From assembly GCF_040932435.1 (NCBI RefSeq), contig NZ_JBFQGA010000004.1:1-64000 (forward strand): DNA of 64,000 nt. The letters are read 5' to 3'. Source of the stretch: Kluyvera sp040932435. Its GTDB lineage: Bacteria; Pseudomonadota; Gammaproteobacteria; Enterobacterales; Enterobacteriaceae. Below the pieces are notes generated by a model. It was not told the origin of the DNA. It did no database searches and saw nothing but the letters and a program-made list of their open reading frames with translations. The position numbers and the translations under genes were made by a program. Below are positions 9,505 to 17,806 of the stretch, piece after piece (position 1 is the stretch's first letter; each line of letters opens with the position of its first letter).

Positions 9505-11064
9505 TTGCTAGAGTTTATCGTCTTAAATAAAAAATTAATCAGCTCAATGAAAAGTAAAAACACTGTTTACTTAACATTTTCTACTTGGAATGATTATTCT
9601 TATCGAACTCTATTTAATATGGATTACATGGATTCCAATGGTAAATTGCATGAGATTGGTCAGATTAAAATAGGATTCCGAAAACAAATTGTGGACATTC
9701 CAACTTTAGATAAAATGCAGAAAAAATTTGTAAAACTCGAACAAGACTTTTTTAGTCTTGCGGAAAGCCCCGAGTTTTACGAGAAACTTTACTCCATTGA
9801 TAAAGAATTGTGCAAGGTAATATTAAAAAAATTAAACTGTGTCGTCCTGAGTAAAAAGGCTATGCAGATTGCAAAAAATGAGGATGTATTTAAAACATCC
9901 TTACTAAGGGATGTTAATATAAATACCATTCATGGCCAGTTTTTAAGGATTATAAATGGAGAGAGACTGCTTACCGAATTTGATTTTCAATTCGTTAGGA
10001 AAAATCATTTATTCTCCGATTTGAATATTGAGTTTAATGTCGAGCCCTATTCCTTGCCACCGAGTAATATACACGCAATTATCGGTAGAAATGGTCTTGG
10101 TAAGACTACTCTACTAAATGAGATGGTCGATTCTATTGTAGGAAAGGAAAAACCCAAAAATGCTTATTTCGAAGAGGCTTATGCAGGAAGGATAACAGAT
10201 GGCTATTTTAGCACTGTTATTTCTGTATCTTTCAGTGCGTTTGATCCCTTTACGCCATTCAGTGAGCAAAGTGACCCCCTCCTTGGTACATGTTATTATT
10301 ACATTGGCCTAAAAAAAAGTGATAGTTTTAAAGATGAGATTGGCAATCTTGAGGACATACGTAACCTCAGAAAGAAGTGTGCTACATCAGTTTACAACTG
10401 CTGTTCTGATGATTCAAAAAGAGATGCGTGGATAACTGCCATAAACAACTTAGAGTCCGATACGAATTTTCGAGATCTAAATTTAAAGGACATAGCCAAT
10501 TTATCCGGTAATATATTAGTAAATGACTGCATAAATCGGATGGAAAAAATGAGTTCCGGTCATGCTATTGTTTTCATGATAATCAGTAGCCTTGTCGAGA
10601 AAGTGCAAGATAAAACATTGGTTTTATTCGATGAACCGGAAAGTCATTTGCACCCGCCACTTCTGTCAGCTTTTATACGCGCATTAAGTAATCTACTATC
10701 CAGAAGAAATGGAATCGCAATCATAGCAACTCATTCACCGGTTGTGGTACAAGAAGTTCCCAAAAACTGCTGTTGGGTCTTGACGCGTTTTGGGGATGAA
10801 ATGATATATGATAGACCTTCAATAGAAACATTTGCTGAAAACGTTGGCACTTTAACTAAAGAGGTATTTAAATTAGAGATGGAGCAATCCGGCTTTCACA
10901 AACTTCTCAAAGAGCAAGTTGATGATGGGCTTTCTTTCGAAGATGTTATAATAAAATTCAAAAGAAAGATTGGCTTTGAAGGGCAGGCAATATTGATGAG
11001 CATGATTATGCTCAGGGACAAGACAGTCAACATCAAAAGTTCTGATGGAGGCGAAGATGAATAG
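9505..11064 (+). CDS. ptuA: Septu system ATPase PtuA
   Basis: The protein has 519 residues and starts at a TTG with a strong AGGAGA site 6 bases upstream. The next in-frame ATG is 14 codons later. It is an ABC-type AAA ATPase: Walker A GRNGLGKT at 194-201, signature-like MSSGH at 349-353, Walker B LVLFDEPESHLH at 372-383, and H-loop ATHS at 409-412. An HNH nuclease gene overlaps its end by 8 bases. An ATPase of this type followed by an HNH nuclease is the definition of Septu, an antiphage system in which PtuA and PtuB form a complex and PtuB cuts DNA. Its AT-rich composition, unlike the backbone, suggests transfer. Confidence 0.85.
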   Translation: MLEFIVLNKKLISSMKSKNTVYLTFSTWNDYSYRTLFNMDYMDSNGKLHEIGQIKIGFRKQIVDIPTLDKMQKKFVKLEQDFFSLAESPEFYEKLYSIDKELCKVILKKLNCVVLSKKAMQIAKNEDVFKTSLLRDVNINTIHGQFLRIINGERLLTEFDFQFVRKNHLFSDLNIEFNVEPYSLPPSNIHAIIGRNGLGKTTLLNEMVDSIVGKEKPKNAYFEEAYAGRITDGYFSTVISVSFSAFDPFTPFSEQSDPLLGTCYYYIGLKKSDSFKDEIGNLEDIRNLRKKCATSVYNCCSDDSKRDAWITAINNLESDTNFRDLNLKDIANLSGNILVNDCINRMEKMSSGHAIVFMIISSLVEKVQDKTLVLFDEPESHLHPPLLSAFIRALSNLLSRRNGIAIIATHSPVVVQEVPKNCCWVLTRFGDEMIYDRPSIETFAENVGTLTKEVFKLEMEQSGFHKLLKEQVDDGLSFEDVIIKFKRKIGFEGQAILMSMIMLRDKTVNIKSSDGGEDE

Positions 11065-11914
11065 AATTGCATACCCAAATATAAAATGTGCTGATGTTTT
11101 TAGTACATGCTTGCTGTCGGTAAGTAATAATAATCAAGATTATATAAACAGATTGCAAAACATTGCGAACACTGTATCTAGAGAATGGGTACTGTTTGAT
11201 GCTCGCTGCGCTCCTAAAAACTTTCATTTACTTACGCCTTGTTCTGCCAGAAGACCTGAACAAATAATTGCAGAAAACGTCACAAAAAAAGATCTAAAGG
11301 ATCTTTATACTCTTCACATGTTGAAGACAGATAGTGCGTCGAGGAAAGTTTACGATAAATTAAGAGCATGTTCGAAGGGACTTTGTCCATTGTGCGGAAT
11401 ACACGGTGTAGACTCACTAGATCATTATTTACCTAAAGCGCGCTATCCACTTTTATCTGTTAATCCAAAAAATCTTATACCTGCTTGTATGCACTGTAAT
11501 GGGTCTAAGTCAGAAAGTATATGTGAAGTTGCCTCAGACCAAACACTTTACCCTTACAATGATGACCAAAAATTTTATCAAACAGATTGGATCTCTGCTA
11601 GTATAACAGCAAATTATGGTATTCTAACTTTCGATTTTCATGCCGATCCTCCTCAAGGATGGATGAAAGTTGAACGTGATCGTGTAACAAATCATTTTAT
11701 AAAATTTGAACTGCGCCAGAAATACGTACTTAATGCAGCACAGTTTGTGTCAACAATAACTTCAGATATTAGAAGGTTACTGTTAAATGGTAATCATTTG
11801 ACGGTGCAAGACCACTACGCAGATTTAGCCAGAAAACAAAAAAACAATTCTACCCTAAGAGTTGTTTATAATGCTATTGCTAAAGATGCAAATATTTGCG
11901 GCGGAAGATTTTAG
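11057..11914 (+). CDS. ptuB: Septu system HNH endonuclease PtuB
   Basis: About 285 residues from the ATG at 11057, which has GGAGG 5 bases upstream. An in-frame ATG at 11045 has no such site. The HNH nuclease core is clear: a CPLC zinc pair at 110-113, DHYLPK at 122-127 (catalytic His in the first strand), and NPKNLIPACMHCNGSK at about 136-151, which adds the second Cys pair and the Asn. PtuB is the nuclease of Septu and is held in check and activated through PtuA. The 8-base overlap with ptuA indicates coupled translation, and a terminator follows 24 bases after the stop. Confidence 0.87.
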   Translation: MNRIAYPNIKCADVFSTCLLSVSNNNQDYINRLQNIANTVSREWVLFDARCAPKNFHLLTPCSARRPEQIIAENVTKKDLKDLYTLHMLKTDSASRKVYDKLRACSKGLCPLCGIHGVDSLDHYLPKARYPLLSVNPKNLIPACMHCNGSKSESICEVASDQTLYPYNDDQKFYQTDWISASITANYGILTFDFHADPPQGWMKVERDRVTNHFIKFELRQKYVLNAAQFVSTITSDIRRLLLNGNHLTVQDHYADLARKQKNNSTLRVVYNAIAKDANICGGRF

Positions 11915-11937
11915 TTCTAAAGTGCATTTTTAATTAT

Positions 11938-11970
11938 GAAAACCATCAGCATGATGGCTGGTGGTTTTTC
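11938..11970 (+). terminator. Terminator of ptuAB
   Basis: AAACCATCAGC pairs with GCTGGTGGTTT (one G-T pair) around a short loop and is followed by a T-run. It starts 24 bases after the ptuB stop. Confidence 0.75.
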
Positions 11971-12146
11971 AATTTCAATATGGTGATATTTTTGTCAAAC
12001 GTTATTAATTCCTCATAGCCATGATATTTAGTGCCATCATTATTTGGCTGTAATACATGAATAATTCTTTCATATTCCAGACCCAATTCGCTTTCAAGAC
12101 TTTTCTTTATTCTCTTTACCCTGTCATAATCTGGTAAAGCATAACA
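11946..12146 (-). pseudogene. Remnant of an unrecognised coding sequence
   Basis: The minus strand is open for about 66 codons between a TAA at 12147-12149 and a TGA at 11946-11948. It has no start codon, but the composition is protein-like (charged helical segment, then ELGLEYERIIHVLQ). It reads as the C-terminal tail of a lost gene whose front has been deleted. I do not recognise the family. It overlaps the ptuAB terminator. Chance cannot be excluded. Confidence 0.3.
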
Positions 12147-12411
12147 TTATCCTGATATGCTCCCCATAACTAACATGGTACGATGTTAACCACTTCCGCT
12201 TCTGGCACCGAGCCGGCTGCTGCAGCTGTGCTGGTAGGCTATGAGCCAAGAACGGACGCTCATAACATCCGTTAATGTTCGCGTTCAGAATAATGGGGGG
12301 CCAGTCCAGTAAAAAAGAAAAACTGCCTAGATATATAAGGGAAATTCATAACGAAAATTTAGAAAGTTATTTTCAAAAGAATTGATCTCCCGTTTATGAA
12401 ATTGCTGGAGA

Positions 12412-14286
12412 TTAGCTGGCACTTGGAATTAGTGCAGAACGCTCGTCAACCTCTGCATACTCGCCCGCAAACCATTCGTAATGTACTTTTGCAATAATTG
12501 AAGTTGGAGGTTCTTTGTTTTCAATAATAATAACTTGTATAGTTTCCGGTAATTGGGCCAATGAATTCCAGAATCCAGTTTCGACACCCGCAGATATTGG
12601 TTCGTCTGAGCCTGATACTTTTGCTGCCCCTTTCTTCTTATAGCTGGTTAACGGTGAGTCTATTACGACCAACCCGGGGTGCGGCCGTCCATTGTTAACA
12701 CAGTACTTTAATAATCCAATGATAAAGGCCGAATAGAGAATCGCGCGGACTCCCTTGCCGTGTGACTGACGAGGCTGACCGTCAACGATGATATCGTACT
12801 CTTTCTCATCGAAGGCAACTCGAGGTTTAGAGCCCCATTTCCAGTCGGTTAAAACTGCTTCAACTTCAGTGCAAAGGCCAGTTAGTGATAGAGAAGAAAG
12901 CCCTTCCCATTCCAATTTTGGTTGGTTGTCTTGGGTAAGCGATTTTTGGATACCTAATTTGAGCTTATGTAATTCGCCCCATCTTTGAAAATCAATAATC
13001 TCGGCGTCTCTTTCGGATCGGTACTCAAGCAGTTTTTCGAGGCGCTCTAGTCTGCGAGCAAGCAGAGGTGTTAAGTTACGAGTGAGATCTCTCCGTAGAT
13101 TCGCAAGCAAGTTCTGAGCATTGTCCTTCTCTTGCTCTAGTTCTTCTTTTCTTTGAACGAGATTAGCAATTGCTTTTTGGAGATCCACCAAGTACGCATG
13201 GATCTTTGCAGCTTCCGCTGTTGCAGAACGCCGAATTTTATCGCTATTCAACAGCGTCTGCGTTTTTTCGCTGTGATAATGTTCGAGAGTTATATTTTGC
13301 CCACAGAGAGAGCAAGGAACCTCTTGGAGTGATTCAAAGTAATGAGCTCCCTCCGCAAGAAAGTCTAACCGCTTCAGATCGGAGTGGTATCGCTCTCCGA
13401 GCAAGCTATATCTTATTTGGATTTCAGCGACACCCAGTAACTGAGATTCAGCTTTTAGACTCAGTGCTGTTGTTTCCTGTATTTCCTCGTGTAAGCGGGA
13501 AATATCGGTTGTTGCTTTTTTTACCTCTTCAGATAATGTTGCGATCACATCATCAAGCTCATTATCATATTCATGATCGAGCGGAGGAGTATCCGACCTG
13601 GCCCCAAAGCGTTCTTCAAGCGGTTGAATCATCTCTTGCACAATCTCAAACTTTGCTTGCAGCCGCGCTCTTACAATTTCAGTTTTTTCTTCAGCAACAA
13701 TTCCATCATCATCTATGCCGGTGAGAATATACGAGAACATACGTTTTCGAGCAGTATCATCGTAACCGGAGCGACCAGTTACTGGCGAGAATTCATCGAT
13801 GATGGATACTTCATCAATCAGAAATAGCGGGGCAAGCGTACGGATGGAGAGGCGTTGCGTTGCGCCACGTGCATTCTTACGCAGCTTAGCCTCCTTAATT
13901 CCTGCGAAAGGGAAAAGTATAGATGTAACATCAGGCCCTACGCTCTTGCCTTTGCGAACAGGTGCTATCGACTCTCCTTTTCCATCAATGCTGTGAATTG
14001 GAACATAATGAGCAGCTAGCTTTCCGCCATCCAGTGCACGAGTTAGCGTTAGCACCTTATTTTTGGAATTTTCTAACTCAACGAAAAGGTGTGTATAAGC
14101 AGCCGCCTCTTTAGGCTTTTTTTTAAGTTTTTCGGCACCAAGAATATAATCTAAACAGCTAATAAGGTAACTCTTTCCGGTATCAGACTCCCCCGCCAGA
14201 ATGTTCGCGCCCTTATCGAAGTCCACATAAGCATCTTGAATGCCATTTCCACGTAGAAGTATTTTTCTTATCCGGAACATTTTCAC
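12412..14286 (-). CDS. ABC-three-component system ATPase with coiled coil and CxxC hook
   Basis: The protein has 624 residues and is an SMC/RecN-like ATPase. Walker A is GESDTGKS at 32-39 and the Walker B segment LVVIDSPLTS lies near residue 545. Between them are two long coiled-coil stretches rich in Glu, Lys, Gln and Leu with a CSLC motif near the middle, resembling a Rad50 zinc hook. It starts at GTG 14286, overlapping the previous stop by 4 bases, with an ATG two codons later. It is the third gene after a nuclease-like effector and a middle component, which is the arrangement of ABC-three-component (ABC-3C) conflict systems. It probably senses DNA ends or structures and drives the effector. 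The function is inferred. Confidence 0.8.
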   Translation of the reverse strand: MKMFRIRKILLRGNGIQDAYVDFDKGANILAGESDTGKSYLISCLDYILGAEKLKKKPKEAAAYTHLFVELENSKNKVLTLTRALDGGKLAAHYVPIHSIDGKGESIAPVRKGKSVGPDVTSILFPFAGIKEAKLRKNARGATQRLSIRTLAPLFLIDEVSIIDEFSPVTGRSGYDDTARKRMFSYILTGIDDDGIVAEEKTEIVRARLQAKFEIVQEMIQPLEERFGARSDTPPLDHEYDNELDDVIATLSEEVKKATTDISRLHEEIQETTALSLKAESQLLGVAEIQIRYSLLGERYHSDLKRLDFLAEGAHYFESLQEVPCSLCGQNITLEHYHSEKTQTLLNSDKIRRSATAEAAKIHAYLVDLQKAIANLVQRKEELEQEKDNAQNLLANLRRDLTRNLTPLLARRLERLEKLLEYRSERDAEIIDFQRWGELHKLKLGIQKSLTQDNQPKLEWEGLSSLSLTGLCTEVEAVLTDWKWGSKPRVAFDEKEYDIIVDGQPRQSHGKGVRAILYSAFIIGLLKYCVNNGRPHPGLVVIDSPLTSYKKKGAAKVSGSDEPISAGVETGFWNSLAQLPETIQVIIIENKEPPTSIIAKVHYEWFAGEYAEVDERSALIPSAS

Positions 14287-14798
14287 AAATCCAATAAGTC
14301 TATTGCAGTCAATCGATCGAATTCAGAGCCCCATCGACCTACATTTTGTGTCATAAATGAAGCAAGTTCTTCATTTGAAAAGTGACAAAACTGTTTCGTT
14401 ACCCACGTGGCACGTTCTGCAAGTTCACTTGCATAAGAAGACTCGAGGAGCTGCACAAATCTTCCAGTCAACTCGGAAGCCTGATATAGAATCCCATCAG
14501 GGGAAAAAAACACCTCGATCAATTCCCTCGATAACATGAGATTAAGCCCTGCTTGAATTGAACCACGTTTCACAAGTAGCTCAGCTCCCCTATGAGGAAC
14601 AGCCGGATGAAGACTCTTCGGCCCATTTTGCACATCGCTGGTATGTACAAGAAGGTAGTCATAAGAAACTATTCTTTGTAGGTCCATAGCCATGTTACCA
14701 GCTGCGTTTAATATGAATAACACACGGAACCCATACTCCAGAGGGGAGTTGAAAGGTCTATCTTCGAAGTGTCTCTTTATTTCTAGTGTTTCAATCAT
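14283..14798 (-). CDS. ABC-three-component system middle component
   Basis: The protein has 171 residues from ATG 14798, whose ATGA overlaps the effector stop; an alternative start lies 12 bases upstream. The sequence has FNSPLEYGFRVLFIL near residue 15, DYLLVHTSD near 45 and a LHPAVPHRGAELLVKR segment, which I recognise as typical of ABC-3C middle components of type 2. These small helical proteins bridge the ATPase and the effector in the complex. It overlaps both neighbours by 4 bases, so the three proteins are translated together. There is no catalytic motif. Confidence 0.82.
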   Translation of the reverse strand: MIETLEIKRHFEDRPFNSPLEYGFRVLFILNAAGNMAMDLQRIVSYDYLLVHTSDVQNGPKSLHPAVPHRGAELLVKRGSIQAGLNLMLSRELIEVFFSPDGILYQASELTGRFVQLLESSYASELAERATWVTKQFCHFSNEELASFMTQNVGRWGSEFDRLTAIDLLDL

Positions 14799-15949
14799 GG
14801 TTTGCACCAATCAATCACCTTATTGTTGGCTAATTGATGGCACATCCCTTCACGGTCCTTACTTGTGACGTGAGCGGCAAGCGGATGTGCACCAAGCTGT
14901 AAAGTTTGAGCTGCCTTTACGGTACTTTTCAAACGGACCGATGGTGTCCCTTCGTTATCTGTGTATGTGTAGTACAACCCATTATTGAACTCATCCAGTA
15001 AGGTATTAAAGAATGTTTGATTAGCCATCTGATCTCTAGCAAGTTCCTTCAATCCTTCCGCACAATAAAAGGTAATCCGAGAACGTTCGAAAAGTTTTAC
15101 GTGACTAATACTCTTTTCAAAATCAGCGAAGGTCCGAACTGGATTTGCTATATCATGGCTAATGACGGCGTACAATTGCTCAATATATGCGGTCTCTATA
15201 GGGTCAACTGCTGATGGCGGAGCCTCGGGCGGATCACGTTCAATTAGAGGTGCTCCAAAGACCGTGAGATGAAATGAGGTCTTTCTATGTTCTTCGAGTA
15301 ATTCATGTGGTTGCTTTGCACGGAAAATGCTGAAATCAAATTTTTTAATATAGCTTTGGAGTTCTATTGTCAGGGGGATTTCATATTTTGATGTAATCGT
15401 TTTGGCATAAGACCTCCATCCTGAAAGAATCGCCTGCTTGAGTTTTCCTGGGTCGTCGAGAAGGTCTTGAAATGGCGACGTGACACCTTTGTGTGTAACA
15501 AAGTAGTATTCTTCAGGTACTGTGTAGTCACTAATAAAAGTATAATAAATGACTTTTGCAATTTCGACACCAGCCTTTGGAAGGCCTAAATTAGCATCAT
15601 AATGTTTACATTGGTACAGGTGCCATCGCCGCGGTGAAATATTTGTTGGGTCAAGCCAAACAATTATGTCCCGTCCCTTATCCCCAGCACCACCACGCTG
15701 CTGAATTTCATTTACATATTGCTGCCTTGCAAGGTAATCAGATGCCCATTCGAGAGTGAAACGTTCAAATTCAGCGGCACTAAATTGCGACAGACGAACA
15801 AGAGGCGCGATAGGTAGTCCTACACCTAATCCAAGCAGCCGAGCATTAGCGCCTGGCCATGGTGTCGGTGCAGACAATCCGCTAAATGTAGTGCGAAGAC
15901 CCTGTTTTATTTCCTCTGTCACTACACTCTCCATGCCGAAGTGATACAT
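14795..15949 (-). CDS. ABC-three-component effector with PD-(D/E)xK-like nuclease domain
   Basis: The protein has about 384 residues from ATG 15949; a TTG lies three bases upstream and no strong ribosome site is visible, so the start is uncertain. The N-terminal half looks like a restriction-endonuclease fold: an acidic residue in FTLEWASDYL near 67, GAGDKGRDIIVW at 88-99 and the QCK triad at 113-115, the Mrr-like order E...GxD...QxK. The C-terminal half (from about 210) fits the ABC-3C C-terminal domain that joins the effector to the other components. It is the first gene of the operon. DNA cleavage as the defence output is inferred from the motif order. Confidence 0.78.
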   Translation of the reverse strand: MYHFGMESVVTEEIKQGLRTTFSGLSAPTPWPGANARLLGLGVGLPIAPLVRLSQFSAAEFERFTLEWASDYLARQQYVNEIQQRGGAGDKGRDIIVWLDPTNISPRRWHLYQCKHYDANLGLPKAGVEIAKVIYYTFISDYTVPEEYYFVTHKGVTSPFQDLLDDPGKLKQAILSGWRSYAKTITSKYEIPLTIELQSYIKKFDFSIFRAKQPHELLEEHRKTSFHLTVFGAPLIERDPPEAPPSAVDPIETAYIEQLYAVISHDIANPVRTFADFEKSISHVKLFERSRITFYCAEGLKELARDQMANQTFFNTLLDEFNNGLYYTYTDNEGTPSVRLKSTVKAAQTLQLGAHPLAAHVTSKDREGMCHQLANNKVIDWCKP

Positions 15950-16200
15950 CAAGGTTTTTTTTAGTCAAGTTCATTTCAAAAAATTACCACACTGGTAAAT
16001 GAATAGTAAGTACCTATCTCCTATTTTAGTAATGTCCGCTTCACGCCCTGAGCAGACAATCAGACTTCTTTGGACACAGTTCTCTTAGGATAGGATCTTG
16101 AATGTTCACTCTAGCTACGCTCACCCTTACAGGAAACACAATAGTAACGATCACCACATGTAGCGGAACGCTCAAACCAGCTTTATTTAACCCGCAACTA

Positions 16201-16222
16201 TTGGTGGTCATTTTGGTGGTCT
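16201..16222. repeat. Two direct copies of TTGGTGGTC near the attachment site
   Basis: TTGGTGGTC occurs at 16201-16209 and again at 16213-16221, spaced by CATT-like sequence, about 60 bases inside the island from the attachment core. Short direct repeats in this position are often arm-type integrase or excisionase sites. This is a positional inference only. Confidence 0.4.
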
Positions 16223-16281
16223 TGACAGCTTCGCAATTCAAGTTTAGCCTATTTATTAGCCATTTACTGGCAAAGGCGATC

Positions 16282-16297
16282 CCAGTCAGAGGAGCCA
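16282..16297 (+). repeat. att site: 3' end of tRNA-Asn
   Basis: CCAGTCAGAGGAGCCA is identical to the last 16 bases (T-stem, acceptor and CCA) of the tRNA-Asn genes at 24089-24164 and 25934-26009. The following TATT and terminator also resemble the tRNA downstream flank. The sequence before it is not tRNA, so this is the recombined half-site that marks the right end of the island. Confidence 0.85.
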
Positions 16298-16302
16298 TAT
16301 TT

Positions 16303-16333
16303 AGAAAAGCCTGCTTTCGAGCGGGCTTTTTGC
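16303..16333 (+). terminator. tRNA-type terminator beside the att site
   Basis: AAGCCTGCT pairs with AGCGGGCTT and is followed by a T-run, matching in position the terminators after the two intact tRNA-Asn genes. It was probably the terminator of the tRNA-Asn gene that the island split. Confidence 0.75.
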
Positions 16334-16368
16334 TTTTCTAAAAAACGATTGGTTCAAATAACGCATCG

Positions 16369-17703
16369 TTAACAATCGCGCTCAAACTCCACCACCTCAC
16401 GTACCAACTCCAGCGCACTGCGTAAACCTGCCAGCGGCACAGATCCCAGCGCCAGCCGAATGGCCTGCGGCGTAGTGCTTGCGGCGCAAAATGGCTCCGC
16501 CGATGACACAGAAATTTGCGCATCCATCAGGCGTTTTACGATCCTGTCCGCGCGTGACGCCTCCGGGAGCGGTAGCCAAGCAAAATAGGCATTCGGATGG
16601 GCAATAAAAGGCGTATCGCCGAGAGCTTCTCGTAACACAGCCTGCCGCTGTCGGGCATCTCGCCTTTTTAGCGTTTCTAGGCGATTTACCGTGCCATTTT
16701 CGATCCACTGACATACGAGGCTGGTTATTAGCGAAGGCGTATTCCACGTTGTCGCACGGATGGCCCGCTCCACGCCGTGCCTTAACGTGGCGGGCGTAAC
16801 CACCGCGCCAACCCGCAGGCCCGTGGCAACATTTTTTGAATAACCAGTGATATAGACCGTCCGTTCTGGCGCATAGCTCGCCATCGGCGGTGGCGGATTA
16901 CGTACTAACCATGCATACGCTGCATCTTCCAGAATCAAGAGGTCGTGTGCCCGAGCGATTTCTGCCAGCACTAGCCGCTGACGATGAGACAGCACCCAGC
17001 CGAGCGGATTATGCAACGTCGGCATGGTGTACACCGCACGGACATGCCGCAGTTGGCAAAGCTGTTGCAGCGCAGCAAGATCCGGGCCATCGGCCAGCGT
17101 GGGGATGGCCAGCAGCTCCAGGTGATACAGTTCAGCCAGCGCCTTAAATCCTGGATAGGTGAGCGCATCCACGGCGACGACATCACCGGGCCGTAGCAGC
17201 CCCATGACCGCCACCGTCAGCCCATGCTGAGCGCCATTTACCAGAAACACATTGTCTGCCGAGGCTTTAAAGCGCTCTCGGCTGAGGTGCTCGGCCACAA
17301 TCTCGCGCTCACGTTGTCTGCCAGCATGAGGCTGGTAACGCAAATGGGCATCGATATCACCCGCTGCCGCCAGTTTTCGCAGCGCGTCACGCAATAAGTC
17401 GCCCTGCCCCGCAACGGAAGGATAATTGAAGTTAAGATCGAGCACATCTGTTGCCACCGCCTGTTGGTCGATGCCATGCCCAGGAGGCAACGAAATTTCC
17501 CTGACGAAGGTTCCCCTGCCGGTCTCACCGCTCACCAGCCCCATCGCCTCAAGCTCGCTGTACACCCGCGTTGCCGTAGCCAATGAAATGCCTTCTTGTT
17601 GCGAAAGCGCGCGGTGAGTCGGCAGCCGCGTCCCCGGGGAAATCTGCCCACGGCGAATATTTTTCGCATAACGATCAACAACGGTTTTGTAGCGAGCCTT
17701 CAT
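16369..17703 (-). CDS. MocR-type (GntR/aminotransferase) transcriptional regulator
   Basis: About 444 residues from ATG 17703; a TTG 18 bases upstream is a weaker start. Residues 1-75 are a GntR winged helix-turn-helix (RLPTHRALSQQEGISLATATRVYSEL region). The rest is a fold-type I aminotransferase domain that binds pyridoxal phosphate, with the expected lysine in the GYSKNVATGLRVG segment. MocR regulators sense amino acids, PLP or related amines and usually control a divergent neighbour. Here that is an EamA exporter starting 104 bases away, so the two probably form one regulated unit. The ligand is unknown. Confidence 0.88.
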   Translation of the reverse strand: MKARYKTVVDRYAKNIRRGQISPGTRLPTHRALSQQEGISLATATRVYSELEAMGLVSGETGRGTFVREISLPPGHGIDQQAVATDVLDLNFNYPSVAGQGDLLRDALRKLAAAGDIDAHLRYQPHAGRQREREIVAEHLSRERFKASADNVFLVNGAQHGLTVAVMGLLRPGDVVAVDALTYPGFKALAELYHLELLAIPTLADGPDLAALQQLCQLRHVRAVYTMPTLHNPLGWVLSHRQRLVLAEIARAHDLLILEDAAYAWLVRNPPPPMASYAPERTVYITGYSKNVATGLRVGAVVTPATLRHGVERAIRATTWNTPSLITSLVCQWIENGTVNRLETLKRRDARQRQAVLREALGDTPFIAHPNAYFAWLPLPEASRADRIVKRLMDAQISVSSAEPFCAASTTPQAIRLALGSVPLAGLRSALELVREVVEFERDC

Positions 17704-17806
17704 CAAATGTATCCATGACAATAATTTGATTGTATTAGATTGGCGAGATTACCATCCGCCCAACACATGCTCAATGACGCAGCAGACATATTCAAACGAG
17801 GCAATG

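Larger units (their letters stand above)
11915..12411. other. Intergenic region between convergent Septu and ABC-3C operons
   Basis: The region holds the ptuAB terminator, a decayed reading frame on the minus strand (11946-12146) and about 260 further bases with no gene. A short GC-rich stretch at 12195-12300 differs from the surrounding AT-rich DNA and looks like a junction scar, but I see no repeats bounding it. Confidence 0.4.
1..16297. mobile_element. Right part of a defence-rich genomic island inserted at tRNA-Asn
   Basis: The segment carries only accessory genes: an OLD nuclease, ArdC, a TerB/BrxD/BrxHI module, Septu and an ABC-three-component system. It stops at 16282-16297, where a 16-bp copy of the tRNA-Asn 3' end is followed by a tRNA-type terminator. 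Past this point the genes are ordinary chromosomal ones. Parts of it, mainly 9100-12400, are visibly more AT-rich than the backbone. No integrase is present, so the integrase and the intact tRNA-Asn half of the insertion are expected left of position 1. The left boundary is not in the window. Confidence 0.8.
15950..16368. other. Island end: promoter of the ABC-3C operon, attachment site and terminator
   Basis: The first part should carry the ABC-3C promoter. The middle contains a pair of direct repeats (16201-16222), then the tRNA-Asn-like attachment remnant (16282-16297) and a terminator. Small open frames here are not convincing genes. Confidence 0.55.

Noticed and set aside
16041..16341. 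Small ORFs on both strands at the att site
   Set aside because: They overlap the attachment core and each other and show no protein family signature.
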